Below are positions 36,433 through 49,200 of a DNA stretch of 64,000 nucleotides, piece after piece. The position numbers and the translations under genes were made by a program. Numbering within the stretch: the stretch's first letter is position 1; each line of letters opens with the position of its first letter. This stretch comes from Carallia brachiata (taxonomy: Eukaryota > Streptophyta > Magnoliopsida > Malpighiales > Rhizophoraceae), in contig JADCRB010000016.1 of the NCBI GenBank assembly GCA_021464245.1, positions 13,571,440-13,635,439 on the forward strand. Direction: 5' to 3'. Below the pieces are notes generated by a model. It was given only the letters and a program-made list of their open reading frames with translations. It did not search any database and had not been told where the DNA came from.

Positions 36433-39400
36433 ATTGAATCTGGCAATGCACTGTCCATGCACCAATGAGCCATTCGATTTGAAGTTCTCATTTTACCAAA
36501 TCAAATTCATGGAATTGAAGGTACTATATATCACAGCGCCAAATGGAGTGAATATGCTAGCAGACAATCATCATTCCAATTTTTACTTAATCCAGCACAA
36601 AACTTCAAGCATTTGGTCTCACGCCTGATCTCTTCTTATTACTTTGTTTCATGAAATTATTTTTTGCACACTTATTGTGTGCCTTTTACTTGGAATAGTT
36701 ATTTATCTGATCACAATGCCCTAGCAGTGTGCCAATCTTGTGAATAACCAGACAAAAAGTTTGATGTGAAACACTCCAGGGAGAAAGAGCAAAGGAAACA
36801 CTAAAATTCAGATGAGCATTCAAAATTCATACTCTATTTTCATTAAAAAGTGATGCCAAAAAATAAAACACGGATATAAATCAATTTTCTCTCACTTATT
36901 TATATAATTACTGGAAAATTATGCTCATATATCCAATGGCATGCCAGATTAATCAACAACAAATGCCAATGGGCCACATAAGGGATCTAGTCACAAAATC
37001 GACCGGCTCAAATCACATAAATTGGTTATAAGAAGTCCAAAGACTTCAAAAAAAAAAAAAAGACATGTCCATAACTTATTAGTTCGTACAATTCCAAATA
37101 GTTAATTTAGGCTAACATGAAGTATAGATACTAATTTGTGTGATCTACATTTTTCCATCCAAACATTCCTACACTTCATAAACCATGGGTCAAATAATTT
37201 TAACTTTTTGACTTTTAAATTACCAAATTGGTGAACTGTCCTGAGGTAAAAGTTTGAGAAACTACATAGAACAGATTTTTGGCAAATTCATGGTCCCATG
37301 CTAGCAAGAACATGTCGGATCATGAACGTGTAATTGGAACCATGAAATTGCAGGACCTAATTACTTCCAAAACAAGGGGAAATTGAATAAAACAAAAGAG
37401 GCTAAAAAAAGCCATACATGAAAAACTCCAAATATCACGAGGAAGTGACCGTCTTGTTTATTACAAAATAGTCAGATGAACATTGTTGCTACTCCACAGC
37501 CAATCTCACCAATGTCACAGTGGCCTTGATTCCACCACACCAAGTTCCACTAGTTCTGATTATCCCTCTATGTTGCCACATATTCACCCTCATGTCACAA
37601 CTACAACTAAAATTCTACTTAAAATACTCGCACTACAAGGCTGATGGCCTTGCTTCCACCCCATGATCGGCATTGGTATCGAATGATTATCCATTAAATA
37701 GCCAAACAACCAAAAACAATTCATATATCATAAATGCAGCACGCCTTGAATTGAATATAAGAAAAGGGACAAAACCAAGTATCATTATTGTTTGCAAATA
37801 GGCTGATGACCATAACTAGCTTCTACCTCAAATGCGCACAACCACAATTCACGAATGATAAACGAAGCACGCCTTGGATTAAATATAAAAAAGGGACAAA
37901 ACAAGTTATAATTGTTTGCAAATAACACTGAATATTCGATAGTGTTTAGTTCCTACAAACACATTCAAATAAATATCATTAACACTTAGATAGTTAGGCC
38001 GAAGGATACAATTTGAGATTGAACAATAACAATTTAAGAACCATTTATGACAAATAAATCAAGAATCCTCTCTCTCTCTCTCTCTCAGCTATGCATCACT
38101 TGTACCTCCATGGTCTCACTAACAGTCATAGAAATATCATGTATGGCTTTTTTTTCCCTGATAAGTGTCGTGTATGATTAATTGATTACAGAATTCACTA
38201 CAGGACCAAAGCCTTAAAAGAATCTTGAGGACAAGTCTATGTGATGGACAATCTAATACAAGCTCCTTTATGTAACTTGTGGAACAAACATCAATACTTG
38301 TAGTTGTGTGGAATGCCTAACTAATTAGGAGATTAAGGCATGATTTTCCAGTTTAGAAGTAAGAACACTAAAGCCAAAACAAGTTCACTGATCCACTGGT
38401 TAATCTGTATTCTGTAAACAAAAACCGTCATTGCACCATTTACTGCTCAGGATCTATTACATCTTTGAAAGTAAAATCTATGAACAAAGAATATCACTAC
38501 ACAATTCACTGCTCAGGATGTATAAATTAACAGCTAACATGGTAAATAAATGGAAGCTATTAATGATGATCACCTTTATTTGCAAACAAATACACATACT
38601 GTATCTGCCCTTAATCCTATTGTCAGCTGTCGCCTTAATCCTATACCCCCATCAACCCACAATAGATGTAAAGCTTAAGATAAATAATGGATAATCCCCT
38701 CCCTCTCACTTGTTAATTTTTAGCTCGACTTGTTTAAGATCTTTCTATAACAGCTTGGACCCTTTGAGGGAACTGAGGAAAAAATCAAATGAAACCCAAG
38801 GCCGGTAATAAAACCAGATAGAAGAAGAATATATGCTGAATAATATGGCATAACCATTTAAGAAAAAGCATAAAATCCGAGCAAACAACTCCAAAAAATA
38901 CAAAAGAATACTAAAATTAACATGAAAGAGATCATTAAACTTGCCTGGATGCAGCAAACAGATGCCGTTCCTTGCCTCCTAAAAGCAAACCAAACAGAAG
39001 CGCTCTCTGAACTGGAAAGCAATGAAGAGTTAAAAGAGCGATTTTTTTCACTACTATAAATAATAACAAAGAAAATACAGGCCTTGATAAAGAAGTAGGA
39101 TCTTCTATAAAAGGAAACAGAATAAAAGAGATTTTGAAGAAAAATCAGCTGACAGAAATTAATTACAGACCTGTGAACATGGGGATTTCCTACTTGGGGA
39201 GAAACTTCCCCCATGGCCATAAAATAGCAAATATCTTCACAAAAGAGGAAACATAGAATTCTTCCCATATTTAGCACCATAAGAACTTGGAGATCTTCAC
39301 AAAAGGGGTCCCCTTTTTTGCTACCATTGACCAGTCCAAGTCCATCCATCTGGTCCTTTCTCGCCCAGTTCAAAAATCAACGAGAACAAGAAATATAACC

Positions 39401-40390
39401 TTGAAAGCTGCTTGCTTTAGGACTATTCGAGTAAAGAAACATTAAAAGGACCAAAAATGGGTTAGTTTAAGGAAAACCCATGAGATCAGGAACCAAGAAG
39501 ACAGATGAAAACCCAAATTTGAGCCTTGGACTTGCATGCTTAATTTCAAAAAAAAAAAAAAAAACAAACAAGAAGAAGAAAGAAAGAAAGAAGAGGAGGG
39601 GTTTTGATATAAATCAACCAAAAGTTAGGAAACGTGGCGGTTTTCCGTTAAATTTCAATAGTAACAAGGCGCACCTTCTTGATTATTCATCGTATGGGTC
39701 TTGATTGATTCATTGTAACCAACCAGGCGTACCTTCGAAGAGCCAAAAAAAAAAAACACAAACAAGGCATACTCGTTCCTCTTCCAAAGAGAGGACCATG
39801 AAAAGCCACGCTTTGAATCAGAGTCACAAGTTTCAATAAAATCATTATAAAAGGATTACTGTATTGATTAATAACAAAATAGTGGTTAACTTAAAAGGTA
39901 CACTACTGACTGCGCGCAAAGCTCATCATCAATGTTATCTAAATCCAATGTTCAGATAAATAAGCAAAAATAAATAAATAAATAAATAAAAGAGCTCACC
40001 CCAAACATTAATTCTTTGCATTCTGGAGTATTCTGGTAGTAGAACAAAGTTGCGTTAATTAATTGATAGGCCAAAAGAGGGGAAAAAAAAAAAGGAAAAA
40101 AAAGAAGAAAAAACATCCTCATCAAGAGATTGGGGATTTTTCTAGTGATAGGTGCATACAAGAATTAAGAAAGGAGAAAAGAGGGGCTTCTATGGTTGCT
40201 TTCCTTTCCTTATTGTTTGAGAGCAACATAACATCTGGCAGATGTCAAAAATGCGCGCATGCATGATCAAAAACTTCATAAAAGGAAGAAATAAAATTTA
40301 GAAGACAACAACAAAACAAAAGGGAATGAATTAGGGAACCAAAGCTGTTGGGGAGAACTCAGAAAGGTACACCACTGTCTGTCACTCATT
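36433..40390 (-). other. Probable 3' portion of MIR156 host transcript and flank (unit B)
   Basis: The counterpart of 14375-18370, nearly identical to unit C. The minus-strand frame MNWARKDQMDGLGLVNGSKK (from 39373) runs to 38858 and diverges from A by frameshift. No protein-coding case. Confidence 0.45.
38067..38086. repeat. (CT)n microsatellite, unit B
   Basis: A run of CT about 20 bp long. It is also present in C (57299-57320) but not at the matching place in A (about 16020). Confidence 0.85.
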
Positions 40391-40481
40391 TGACAGACAG
40401 AAGAGAAGTGAGAACAAACCCTGCAAAGGTATGGCGCTGCATACAATCACCTGCGTGTGTGCTCACTCTCTTCTGTCAATC
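40391..40481 (-). ncRNA. MIR156: MIR156 precursor hairpin, unit B
   Basis: The mature miR156 TGACAGAAGAGAGTGAGCAC is exact at 40459-40478 (minus strand). The star arm (about 40396-40415) differs from A and C by one base: A at 40413 on the plus strand where A has C (18393). This converts one C-G pair near the 3' end of the mature strand into a C/U mismatch in the precursor RNA. The loop also has one change (GGCGCTGC against GGCACTGC). The hairpin should still fold. This copy lies just left of the inferred recombination point. Confidence 0.93.
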
Positions 40482-40950
40482 TTTAAGTAAAAAAGTCCCC
40501 CCCCCCCTCCTCTCCATTCCATTTTCTTTCCTCTCCTCCATTCTTTCAAAAAGTAATTTGCAAGTCAGAACTGAACTGGTGGTAATAATTCAGGTTCTTG
40601 GTCTTCTCTTGTCCTCAGATCTGAATACCCATGGAATTAAAACCTTTTAGGGTTTCAAAAGCCAACTTCTTTGAATCATTTGCTTTGCGTACTGAGTTCA
40701 AAGTCTCAATCTTTATGATTGAGTAGGGCAAACCCAGATTTCATTTCACTGGCACTGTGCCAAAAGCATGGTCTCATCAGCTCACTACTCGATCAATCTT
40801 CCTAGGCAAGTGGGTATCCATTAACTCAGTGCTCCATTGCTCCGCACAGCACACGTAAGGAAATTTAGAGATAGAGATGGAGATAAAGATGAGGCTTGGT
40901 AGGTCACTTTACGAAGAAAAGAAACAAATGTTAATGTCCCGAGTTTGGTG

Positions 40951-41090
40951 TGAGCGATTAAAATTAAGATTGAAAATTTTAAAATAAAATTTAATAATTT
41001 TTTAAATATTTATTATATTTATATTTTAAAAATATTAATATTAATTTTAATTGATATATTATCCGAAATAATAACGCTTGAGATATGAGT
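40951..41090. mobile_element. Foldback MITE copy in unit B
   Basis: The counterpart of 18930-19087, with small deletions, flanked by TTGGTG on both sides. Absent in C. Confidence 0.4.
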
Positions 41091-41260
41091 TGGTGCTCCG
41101 AATAAAAACAATCAAAAGAAATGGACACAAAAACATGAGAAAGGCAAAAGAGAAAATGAGGGAGAAAAGATGAGACGGAGAAACCGATAGAGGCCTCTTT
41201 TTTTTTTTACTTTTGACGATTGGCGATAAGGCTGGATCCTCGTGGCTTACTACTATATTC

Positions 41261-41720
41261 CATGTTTGTCAAAATTAGATCGGACTAGTCTGTCTAACCG
41301 GTTTAATCAGTGATAGGCCGGGAGTTTGATTCGGTTCCAAGAAAAATTAGTACAAGACTCGAATTGGTCAAAATCAGTCAAAAACCGGTCAAAATTGTTA
41401 AAAATTAGAAAAAAACTGGACTGGTTCAATCGGTTCCGAATTATAATAAATTATAATTTGATCTCAAAATTTATTTAAATTATAATTTAAACTATAAATT
41501 TATTTAAAACTTTCAATTTAATTCTAAATTTACCAAAACTTTCAATTTAATCTTTAGAATTTAAAAAATTAATATTTAACCAATATATATAAGTATTAAT
41601 TTTTTAAATTATTTTATACATATATATTATTAAATATCAGTTCAAATATATGTTCGACCGGTTAAATCTTGACCTACTAATATTTTCGGTTCGATAACCG
41701 GTCCGCATCTGACAACCTTG
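41261..41720. mobile_element. hAT-like MITE, 460 bp, in the MIR156 upstream region of unit B
   Basis: Absent from the matching site in A (ACTGTATTCAGCGCG at about 19255) and C (about 60524). The ends are imperfect inverted repeats (CATGTTTGTCAAAATTAG against CAAGGTTGTCAGATGCG). The flanks are CTATATTC (41253-41260) and TTGTATTC (41721-41728), each one change from the empty site CTGTATTC, giving an 8-bp duplication as expected for hAT. Subterminal ACCGG-type motifs resemble those of the element at 34501. No frame. Confidence 0.85.
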
Positions 41721-42971
41721 TTGTATTCAGCGCGGCGCAGTTATCTGTTCGGGCAGTTCTGTCTGATTTTTCTCTGGAATGACTCAATAAATTATAATTA
41801 GCCTTTTGTTTTTCTGCATATATATTAATAAAAATTAATTAAAAAATAAATATTTCATTTTTTATTAAAAAATTATTATTGTGGTTTAAAAAAATGAAAA
41901 TTAGTTGTAATTTTATGTTTCAGTCGGGTAAAAAATCGGGCGAAAGTGTTCAGATGGCTATTTTTTTTTCTGTCACAAAATTTTTTCAAATTCTACATAC
42001 ATAACAATGCACTACAACGAAGTATTCAGGATATACAATCTATTCAATAATTATTTTATTTTTTAGAATTGAATAAATTTTTTGTCGAATAAAACCAGAT
42101 TAACTTGTTTTTTACTTTAGTTATTTGAAATTGATAGTCCAGTAGGGGAATGTGAGAGATGAGAGAAGATTTGAATTTTGAACTTTAAATCTCTCAATTA
42201 GAAGGTATTATTTATAACCACTTTAATTATTACGAAGTCTTCGCATCAACTTCAATTTGTACTTACTGCACTGTTCTCACTTATTTTTTCTACTTTCTTT
42301 CTGGAGGGTGATTGTAAAGAAGGAAGAAAAAATTGGTGATTCCACGGGAAGGAAGAAAAAATTGGTGATTCCACGGGTACATTCTTGATGTAACATAATT
42401 TAACAAATGATATAAATTTTATAGAAAATAATGAAATAAACGTGTATTAATTTAATATAATCTAATAAAAAAATAATGTATGAATTATTAAATTGACTAT
42501 AGCTCAATGTCTCTTATTGCAATAGCAAAAAGAAAAGCATATGGTCCAAAAAAAGAAAATCAGCGTCTTCTTCTATCATGCGGCTCTGTGACTTTGACAG
42601 CTTTTTAGCCGGTTCGGACCGTTAGATTAGCCAGATGTGGGGCCCCATTGTATGACGATTTGGGCATTGATGCAAGTGTAGTGTGTTAGCGTGATGGCTG
42701 GATGCAAAATAACTTGGGGTTTTGCGTCACCAGAGAAGGCAAGGTCAACAACGGTCAATAACAAAAACAAATAATCTATGTAATTTTCATTAATTAATTA
42801 AAAAATATTTTTGCGCCATTATATACATTTTTTGGTTGATAAAATGGAGAAATAGAGACACTTCTAACTCTGTTAGCGAGAATTATTATTAGATATAAAA
42901 AAGTGTGAAGCGGTAAAAAATAAATTCACCCTTAATACTATACAAGTGATATATTTAACACATCATTAAAT

Positions 42972-43729
42972 ATTTTTTTTTCGGTAAGTGAGGAAGGCCG
43001 AAACTTATATATATCGAAATTAACTAAATTTGGACTCCAACTACCCAGACTGATTGGTATGAGAGGATCGAAACATTCTAAGTAATTGGACTCCAACGGT
43101 GTTGTGCATCAACCGATAATGGAATCCTGGAAGGGATTTCCAAAAAACATAAAGTCCCCATGCAAATGTGTGTGCAATATTAGCCATGAAGTCGGCCACA
43201 CCATTAGCTTCCCTGTAGATTTGGGTCACACGCACTGTCCAAACCCTTTGAAGAAGTTCTTGGCCACTTTGGATGAGATTATAATAGGCGTGAGTTTCTG
43301 GCACCGCGGTTAATAAGCTGCACACCACAAGTGCAGAATCGACTTCCAGCTGAATTTGTCGAAAGCCATATTGCCACGCCAAGTCAAGGTCACTGACTAC
43401 ATCCCATAACTCAGCAGCATAGGCGGTGCAGATACTAAGATTTTGAGAAAATCCCACCAACCACTTCCCTGTGGCATCACGAATCACACCCCCAGTAGCG
43501 GCATTGCCCGGATTGCTGTGGGATGACCTATCAATATTGAGTTTTATCCAATCTTGTGGTGGAGAGGCCCAACCGATCAACATCTCCATTTTAGCTCTAT
43601 GGATAACCAAGGGAGCTGAACACGACCTTGCCTTGACCACTTCAGTGGCTGCATCTAGAATCACCCTCTTGAGGTAGTAGAAATAAGTTTTACCTTCAAA
43701 ACATCTCTCATTTCGCCATTTCCATGCAT
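42972..43729 (-). mobile_element. 5'-truncated LINE insertion, unit B
   Basis: A 758-bp insertion flanked by a 14-bp duplication ACACATCATTAAAT (42958-42971 and 43730-43743), with a T-run at 42973-42981 that is the poly-A tail of a minus-oriented element. Unit A (about 20700) and C (about 61915) have the uninterrupted site. The minus frame starting at 43772 encodes WKWRNERCFEG, then an RNase H-like domain (IKLNIDRS..., GGVIRDATGKWLVGFSQN, AAELWDVVSDLDLA, QLEVDSALVV, REANGVADFMANIA), which is the ORF2 C-terminus. The first few residues of that frame come from host DNA. No reverse transcriptase, so it is dead on arrival. Confidence 0.93.
43041..43729 (-). pseudogene. LINE ORF2 C-terminal RNase H domain fragment
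   Basis: An open stretch of about 229 codons inside the LINE insertion, ending at 43041. It carries the RVT_3 RNase H features: the DWIKLNIDRS start strand (the family usually has NxDG/NxDA, here NIDR), GGVIRDATGKW, an acidic helix AAELWDVVSDLDLAW, the LEVDSALVV strand and the terminal REANGVADFMA. The intact frame suggests the insertion is relatively young. Confidence 0.9.
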
Positions 43730-44050
43730 ACACATCATTAAATTTGATAGGTCTTGAACTCGTATTCTTCATACCAGTCCAAAACCTTAACCACGGCTAG
43801 TGGTGGTCCGACAAATTATAAGTGGGCCGACATCATGGCAAATATCTTTATGTACCAAAGGCGTAAAGCTACACATTTTTGTTGGGGCTGTTTGTCTGTT
43901 TGTTTGTTTGTTTTGGTTGGAATTATTGAGTATTATGAAAAAGAGATAAGCAAATGAATGTATAACACTATTCGCATTAACTATGTATTCATTAGGTTAT
44001 CATGTTATAAGTATTTATTTATAATTAAATTGTACAAATATTTATCAATT

Positions 44051-44081
<31 letters not shown>

Positions 44082-44097
44082 ATATATATATATATAT
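44051..44097. repeat. (AT)n microsatellite, unit B
   Basis: AT dinucleotide tract, expanded relative to A (about 20878) and C (about 62230), where the equivalent sequence is a short AT-rich stretch. Confidence 0.8.
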
Positions 44098-44989
44098 GTT
44101 TGTAATTGATTTGTGTACAAAACAATTTCCCTTAGCTGAACCTCTTCTCAAAAAAAAAGAAAAAGAAAAAGTACTATAGCAGAATCTCTTTCTTTTTTTA
44201 AATTATGTACTAGTAATAACAAGGTTAATCATTGTTTATCTTGATTAATGGGTTTCTTTACACATAATTATTGCCGCAGAATCCACACAAGTGTGCACGG
44301 AAGTAATTAAGTCAGCCAAACATTAAAATCAATTAATCAAAAAAAATATCTATTTATATAATTACAGGAAAAGTGATATATAATGTTAACATATTATATT
44401 TTTATTTAATTTTTGTTAAAAAAATACTTAATCACCAAAAAAAATTAATTACAATATATCAAATCCGTGCTTTGTTTTATCCGTAATTATGTACTTTTTT
44501 TGTTAGAAAAGAGAAAAAAAAAAAAAAAGGCATGGCAACGTCGGTTTTGCAATAATCGGACCAACACATCCATGCGACAAGGACCGGGTCGGGACAGATG
44601 CCCAAAAAAAATCGGGTCATCATACGTGAAACTGCAGTATGTCTCGCAAATCTATTATGTACTATTTACGAATTTTTTATATTCTCTCACATTATTTCAA
44701 CATTGAGTCAAATACGAAAATCTCCTTTAATTATTTTTTATGTCTAATATATAAATCTTTCCAAGATTATTTGTAGGGTGAAACATTCGCTTATAGATAA
44801 TTCCTTGATGCATGCTTAAAGATGAATATTGACGTCGAATTATCAAATTATAGATTTAGTTAATAAAAAAAATTTAATAGCTTTACATAGATAATTTTAA
44901 ATTAACAACAAATAATATGAGTAATTGGAGATGTCGTTAGATAGATTGTATTACTATTTGTTACGACATACTTGAAATTATTTTGCGTT

Positions 44990-46260
44990 ACTTTTTTTTT
45001 CAGTACACTTGAAAGAGCAAAAACTAAAGAAAAAGGCTGGCCTCCAGGAAATAAAACCTCATGGCCATCCTCATCTAAGAAAACATGCAAACTAAGAGGA
45101 AGATGATTAAGAAACATCTCGCCATCAGCACAAATATTATCCAATTTCGCCAAAAAAATTGCCACATGGATTACCCTCCCTTAAGATATGTTGCATATGT
45201 ACATTCTAATTCCAAGCAAGTAAACTCTTATTAGAAAGTACTGGTAATGGATGAGATGTTACATGATACTGAATAAATTTAAAGTTTCAAGAGAGTTAGA
45301 CTCCAATATTATACCACGATGACTCAAGTTCCATTCATATTCAAGACCTCTCCTAATCCTCATGAGCTCTGCAACCATATTAAGGGCCTGTTTGGGTTAG
45401 CTGTTGAATGTTACTGTTACTGATTGCTGTTACTGATTGCTTTTGCTGATTGCTGATTGCTTCTGCTGATTGCTGATTGCTGATATCTATTTGCTGTTAC
45501 TGATTGCTGATAAAATTAATGAAGTGTTTGGTTAATTTTTATACTTGCTGTTACTGTTGAATAATGAAATGTCTAATTTAGACATATAATTTGTGTACGT
45601 ATATTATATTAAATATTTTTATTTTTATATTTTAGAATAATATTTTATAAATAATATTGAGAATTATTTTACTTAATTTTTAACTTTTTTAAAAAAATAT
45701 TAATTTTTATTAAATTATAAAAATTATTATATTTGAGATTTTTTTTATAAATGTCCACATTAAAGAAAATTAAAGTAAAAAAATATTATTTAAGAATATT
45801 TGAAAAAAAATTATTGAAATTATATAAATACTAATAAAATAAATTAACATATCTAATTCATATGTGAAGTAAAAAAAATAATAGTAAAATTATGTAAATA
45901 TTTTTTAAGGGTAATTTAGTCCATATAAATTATTATTAATATTAAAAAGTGAAAAGTAATCTAAAAAGTAGTAAAAAAGTAGGTCGGAACTGCTTTTCAA
46001 TCAGCTGCTGTTAGGAAGTCAAATAAGGAAATAAGCAGAATCAAAAAGCAACACTAAAAAGTTTACCAAACACCTATCTTCCTACTTTTTGAAGATGAAA
46101 CGCAAATGCACCCCTTCAAAAGCTAACCCAAACACCCCCTAAGTTTAGAGTTGCTCTTAGTTAAATGTGAATTCAACTTCTTTTTCTTAAAAAAAAAAAA
46201 TCGTGTCCTCAAATTACGGCAAATACAATGAGACAAATGTTGTCTTGGCAATTTTATTGG
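44990..46260 (-). pseudogene. LINE RNase H remnant, unit B, split by a MITE
   Basis: The counterpart of the A-unit relic at 21792-22310. The downstream piece (NICADGEMFLNHLPLSLHVFL, frame ending at 44902) is still readable. The upstream piece is interrupted at 45384-46139 by a Tourist-like MITE. Non-functional. Confidence 0.75.
45384..46139. mobile_element. Tourist-like MITE (PIF/Harbinger), 756 bp, unit B
   Basis: Ends GGGCCTGTTTGGGTTAGCT and, reverse complemented, GGGGGTGTTTGGGTTAGCT form inverted repeats. The TAA target duplication is at 45381-45383 and 46140-46142. Unit A shows the empty site (CATATTAAGTTTAGAG near 22200). The left interior holds repeats of TGATTGCTGTTAC type. No transposase. 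GGGCCTGTTTGG ends and TAA duplications are typical of Tourist MITEs. Confidence 0.92.
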
Positions 46261-49200
46261 CCAACCACAAATAAAGTCCTCGAGACTTTAATATAGAGTA
46301 AACGTCTCAATCTTTCACACATTTTGTAGACAGAAGCAATACTGGCTAGCGTAAACTATGAGACAGATACATTTCCCTTTTCCATTTTTTGAGACAAAAA
46401 AAAAGGTTTTAAATAGAAGCATTGTAAGTTAATTTTTTTTATTAACTAAGAAAAAAAATTTATCATTAGTATGTCGATTATCAGATTTGTGTGTCGAAAC
46501 CAAAATAATCTTATTTGAGACTGTCACATTAAACTTCCCTCAAAAGGATAAGCTCTCTTCCGAGTACCAGTAGGACCGAGCATGATTTTATTACAAGAGA
46601 CTACAATAATTGTTAAGTCTAAAACTTATTCGCGCGCTATAATTTTTAACTATCTCAATAACCACCAAACTATTTGTCAAGAGAGAGTATGGATGCGATA
46701 ACTGAAATTCGGATTGTAAGTATAAAACCACGTTGACTTATTACTAAATTATTACTCGAGTGATTATTATAAGTCGATTTAATTACAAGACCAATGCTAT
46801 TTACATATTTTCACAATCATTATTTACAATATAAAACTGTTTCAGGTGCATCAATGTATTTTTTAAAAAAGGATAACTTATACGTAAGGCGATTTATATC
46901 GAGGAACATTTAATTATGTTTTAATCGAAAAATTTAATGAGAGACTATTACTAGATAAAAAAAAAAAATAATAATGAGAGACTATTAGGCTACTGACTAC
47001 CGTACATCCCCAACAAATAATATTACATTGATGGCAACCAATGACCATACACACACATGGAAAAAGATCCCATCATGCCAGTGTCGGAGCCAATGTTCAC
47101 TTTTGCCAATGACCCAAGCTAGCCACAATAAGTACCATTTATAACTTTCAATTTTTTGTGAAGTGCTTCCTCAACCATTGAACCCTAGTTGTTATGGGCA
47201 ATGCTCTTTAACTTATCTCAATTTGTTTTGATAATATTTAATAAAACTACTTTTTTAAACAAGTAAAAAGATGTATTGCAAGTTTATTGTTTATAAAAAA
47301 ATTAAATGACTTTTAACGATTGACTCTTGATCTTGATTTAATAAAGTTAAACAATACTTTACAAGTTAACCACACATCAATTTACTAAACAAAACAATTT
47401 AATAAGACTAACTATTGATTAGGGAAGGAGAAATGGTTATTTCTTCCCGAAAAAAAAAAAGGTCGGAAAGGGGATCTCAAGTGATTGATTTGTACATTCC
47501 AACTAAACACGCGTGATTATAAGATGTCAATTGTCATATGAAGATTCGTACTATTTTCTTCGGGGTTATTCATCATTGGGCTATATTGGTTAAACATCTT
47601 TTAGATTAGGGTTTGGTTAGGCTCTTTCCGAAAATTATGTTTGAGAAATTATCTTGATAGTATTAGTACTGTAATTTTTAATAATAATATATATATTTTA
47701 AATAATAGACGATCAAGTGATAAAATTTTATTATTAAAAATATGAATATTATTACTTAAAATTCAACTATTATTAATTTATGTACACTCTGTTCAGATAA
47801 AAGCCATCAGTCGCCCAAACTTTTCCCTTTAGATTAATGGTGCATTCGGATTTGTGAGAAAGTGTTAAAAAGAAAGTTATGAGAAAATAAACTTATTTAA
47901 ATTGATGAGAAAGTTGTGAAAAAAAAATGATGAGAAAGAAAAAAGAATAATAATCTGTGAGAAAAAAAGTTATGAGAAAATTAGATTTTTTAAATTGATG
48001 AGAAAATTGTAAAAAAGAAAATGATAGAAAAAAATTAAATAATAACTTGTGAGAGAAAAAATTATGACAAATTAAACTATATGATACTTTAATTAATTAA
48101 TTAATTAATTATTTTTTTGAACGACAAGAAATAAGATTTATTGTAGAAAATAAATTATTATATAATCAATATTACAAAAATCTACTATATACAATTCTCT
48201 GCAATCTAAGCTCATCTTAGAAGTCCAAAAGATGAAACTAGAAACAGCATGAACCAAAAGATTAAATTTTCTTTTTTTCCCCCGAAGTTTGGGGTCATGC
48301 GCATGACTACATCAAATAAGACAAGTGGAAAAGGATATAATGTATATGGAGCTAGTTGAGTACATTGGATCATGGGTGGCTATCGCTTTGGACCAATAAA
48401 ATAAAAGCAAGGACAAACATAATTATGGCCGTGTAGAAATATGAATTGAGTGGCAAGTGGAAACTGAATCCCCAACAATAAATTAAGCAATGAGCAACCG
48501 TACCATAGTATAAATTTCAAACAGAAAAATATTTAATAATAACATAAATTAATATAAATTATTAAATAATAATTAAAATTTTAAAAAAATAAATCATTAA
48601 ATATTATTTAGTTAAATATATAATTCATTTATTATTATCAAAATTGAGTTATGTAATAAAATTCTTTTTGTTTAACTTAAATAAATCAAGGCAATCAACT
48701 TAAACGTTTGCTAACAGAAATTTATTTTACAATATTTTGACTGTTGTATCTCAAAAAATACAATATTTTAGGTGTTGAATTCCCGATTGCAGTTTTATTG
48801 TTAAATATGGTCATATATCCAGAATGATTAAAATTATTTGACTAACAATCATAATAATATAAGAAGACTCAATAATTATTAGAGCAATTAGACGTAGTTA
48901 CTATTAATTGAGAGATTTGAAGTCCTCTCTCATATTTATCTCTCAACGGTTGGACTACTATTCTAAAATAAAAAGTAATTATAATAATGAGGTAATTGAA
49001 TTATATTTTTCTTCAACTTGATTGAAATTACAAATATGCGAAAGTACGACTGCCTTCATTATTTGGACAAAGCAGCATTTTTTTTTTCTACTTATAAGAG
49101 GACAATGCTGCATATTAAATTTTGCATCAGTTGAAATTGCAATTTTTAATTGAGAGCACCTTCATAAAAAATTTCCATTAGAGAAATGTATGTGTCCCGT

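Larger units (their letters stand above)
40482..42957. other. Upstream region of MIR156 (unit B)
   Basis: Contains the A/C-type switch interval (40805-40838), the foldback copy at about 40951-41090 and the hAT-like MITE at 41261-41720. A short tandem duplication, GGAAGGAAGAAAAAATTGG, appears at about 42310-42375. No gene seen. Confidence 0.5.

Noticed and set aside
38067..38086. CT repeat as a GAGA-type regulatory element
   Set aside because: A simple microsatellite downstream of the hairpin in the transcription direction; useful only as a marker that B and C share their left part.
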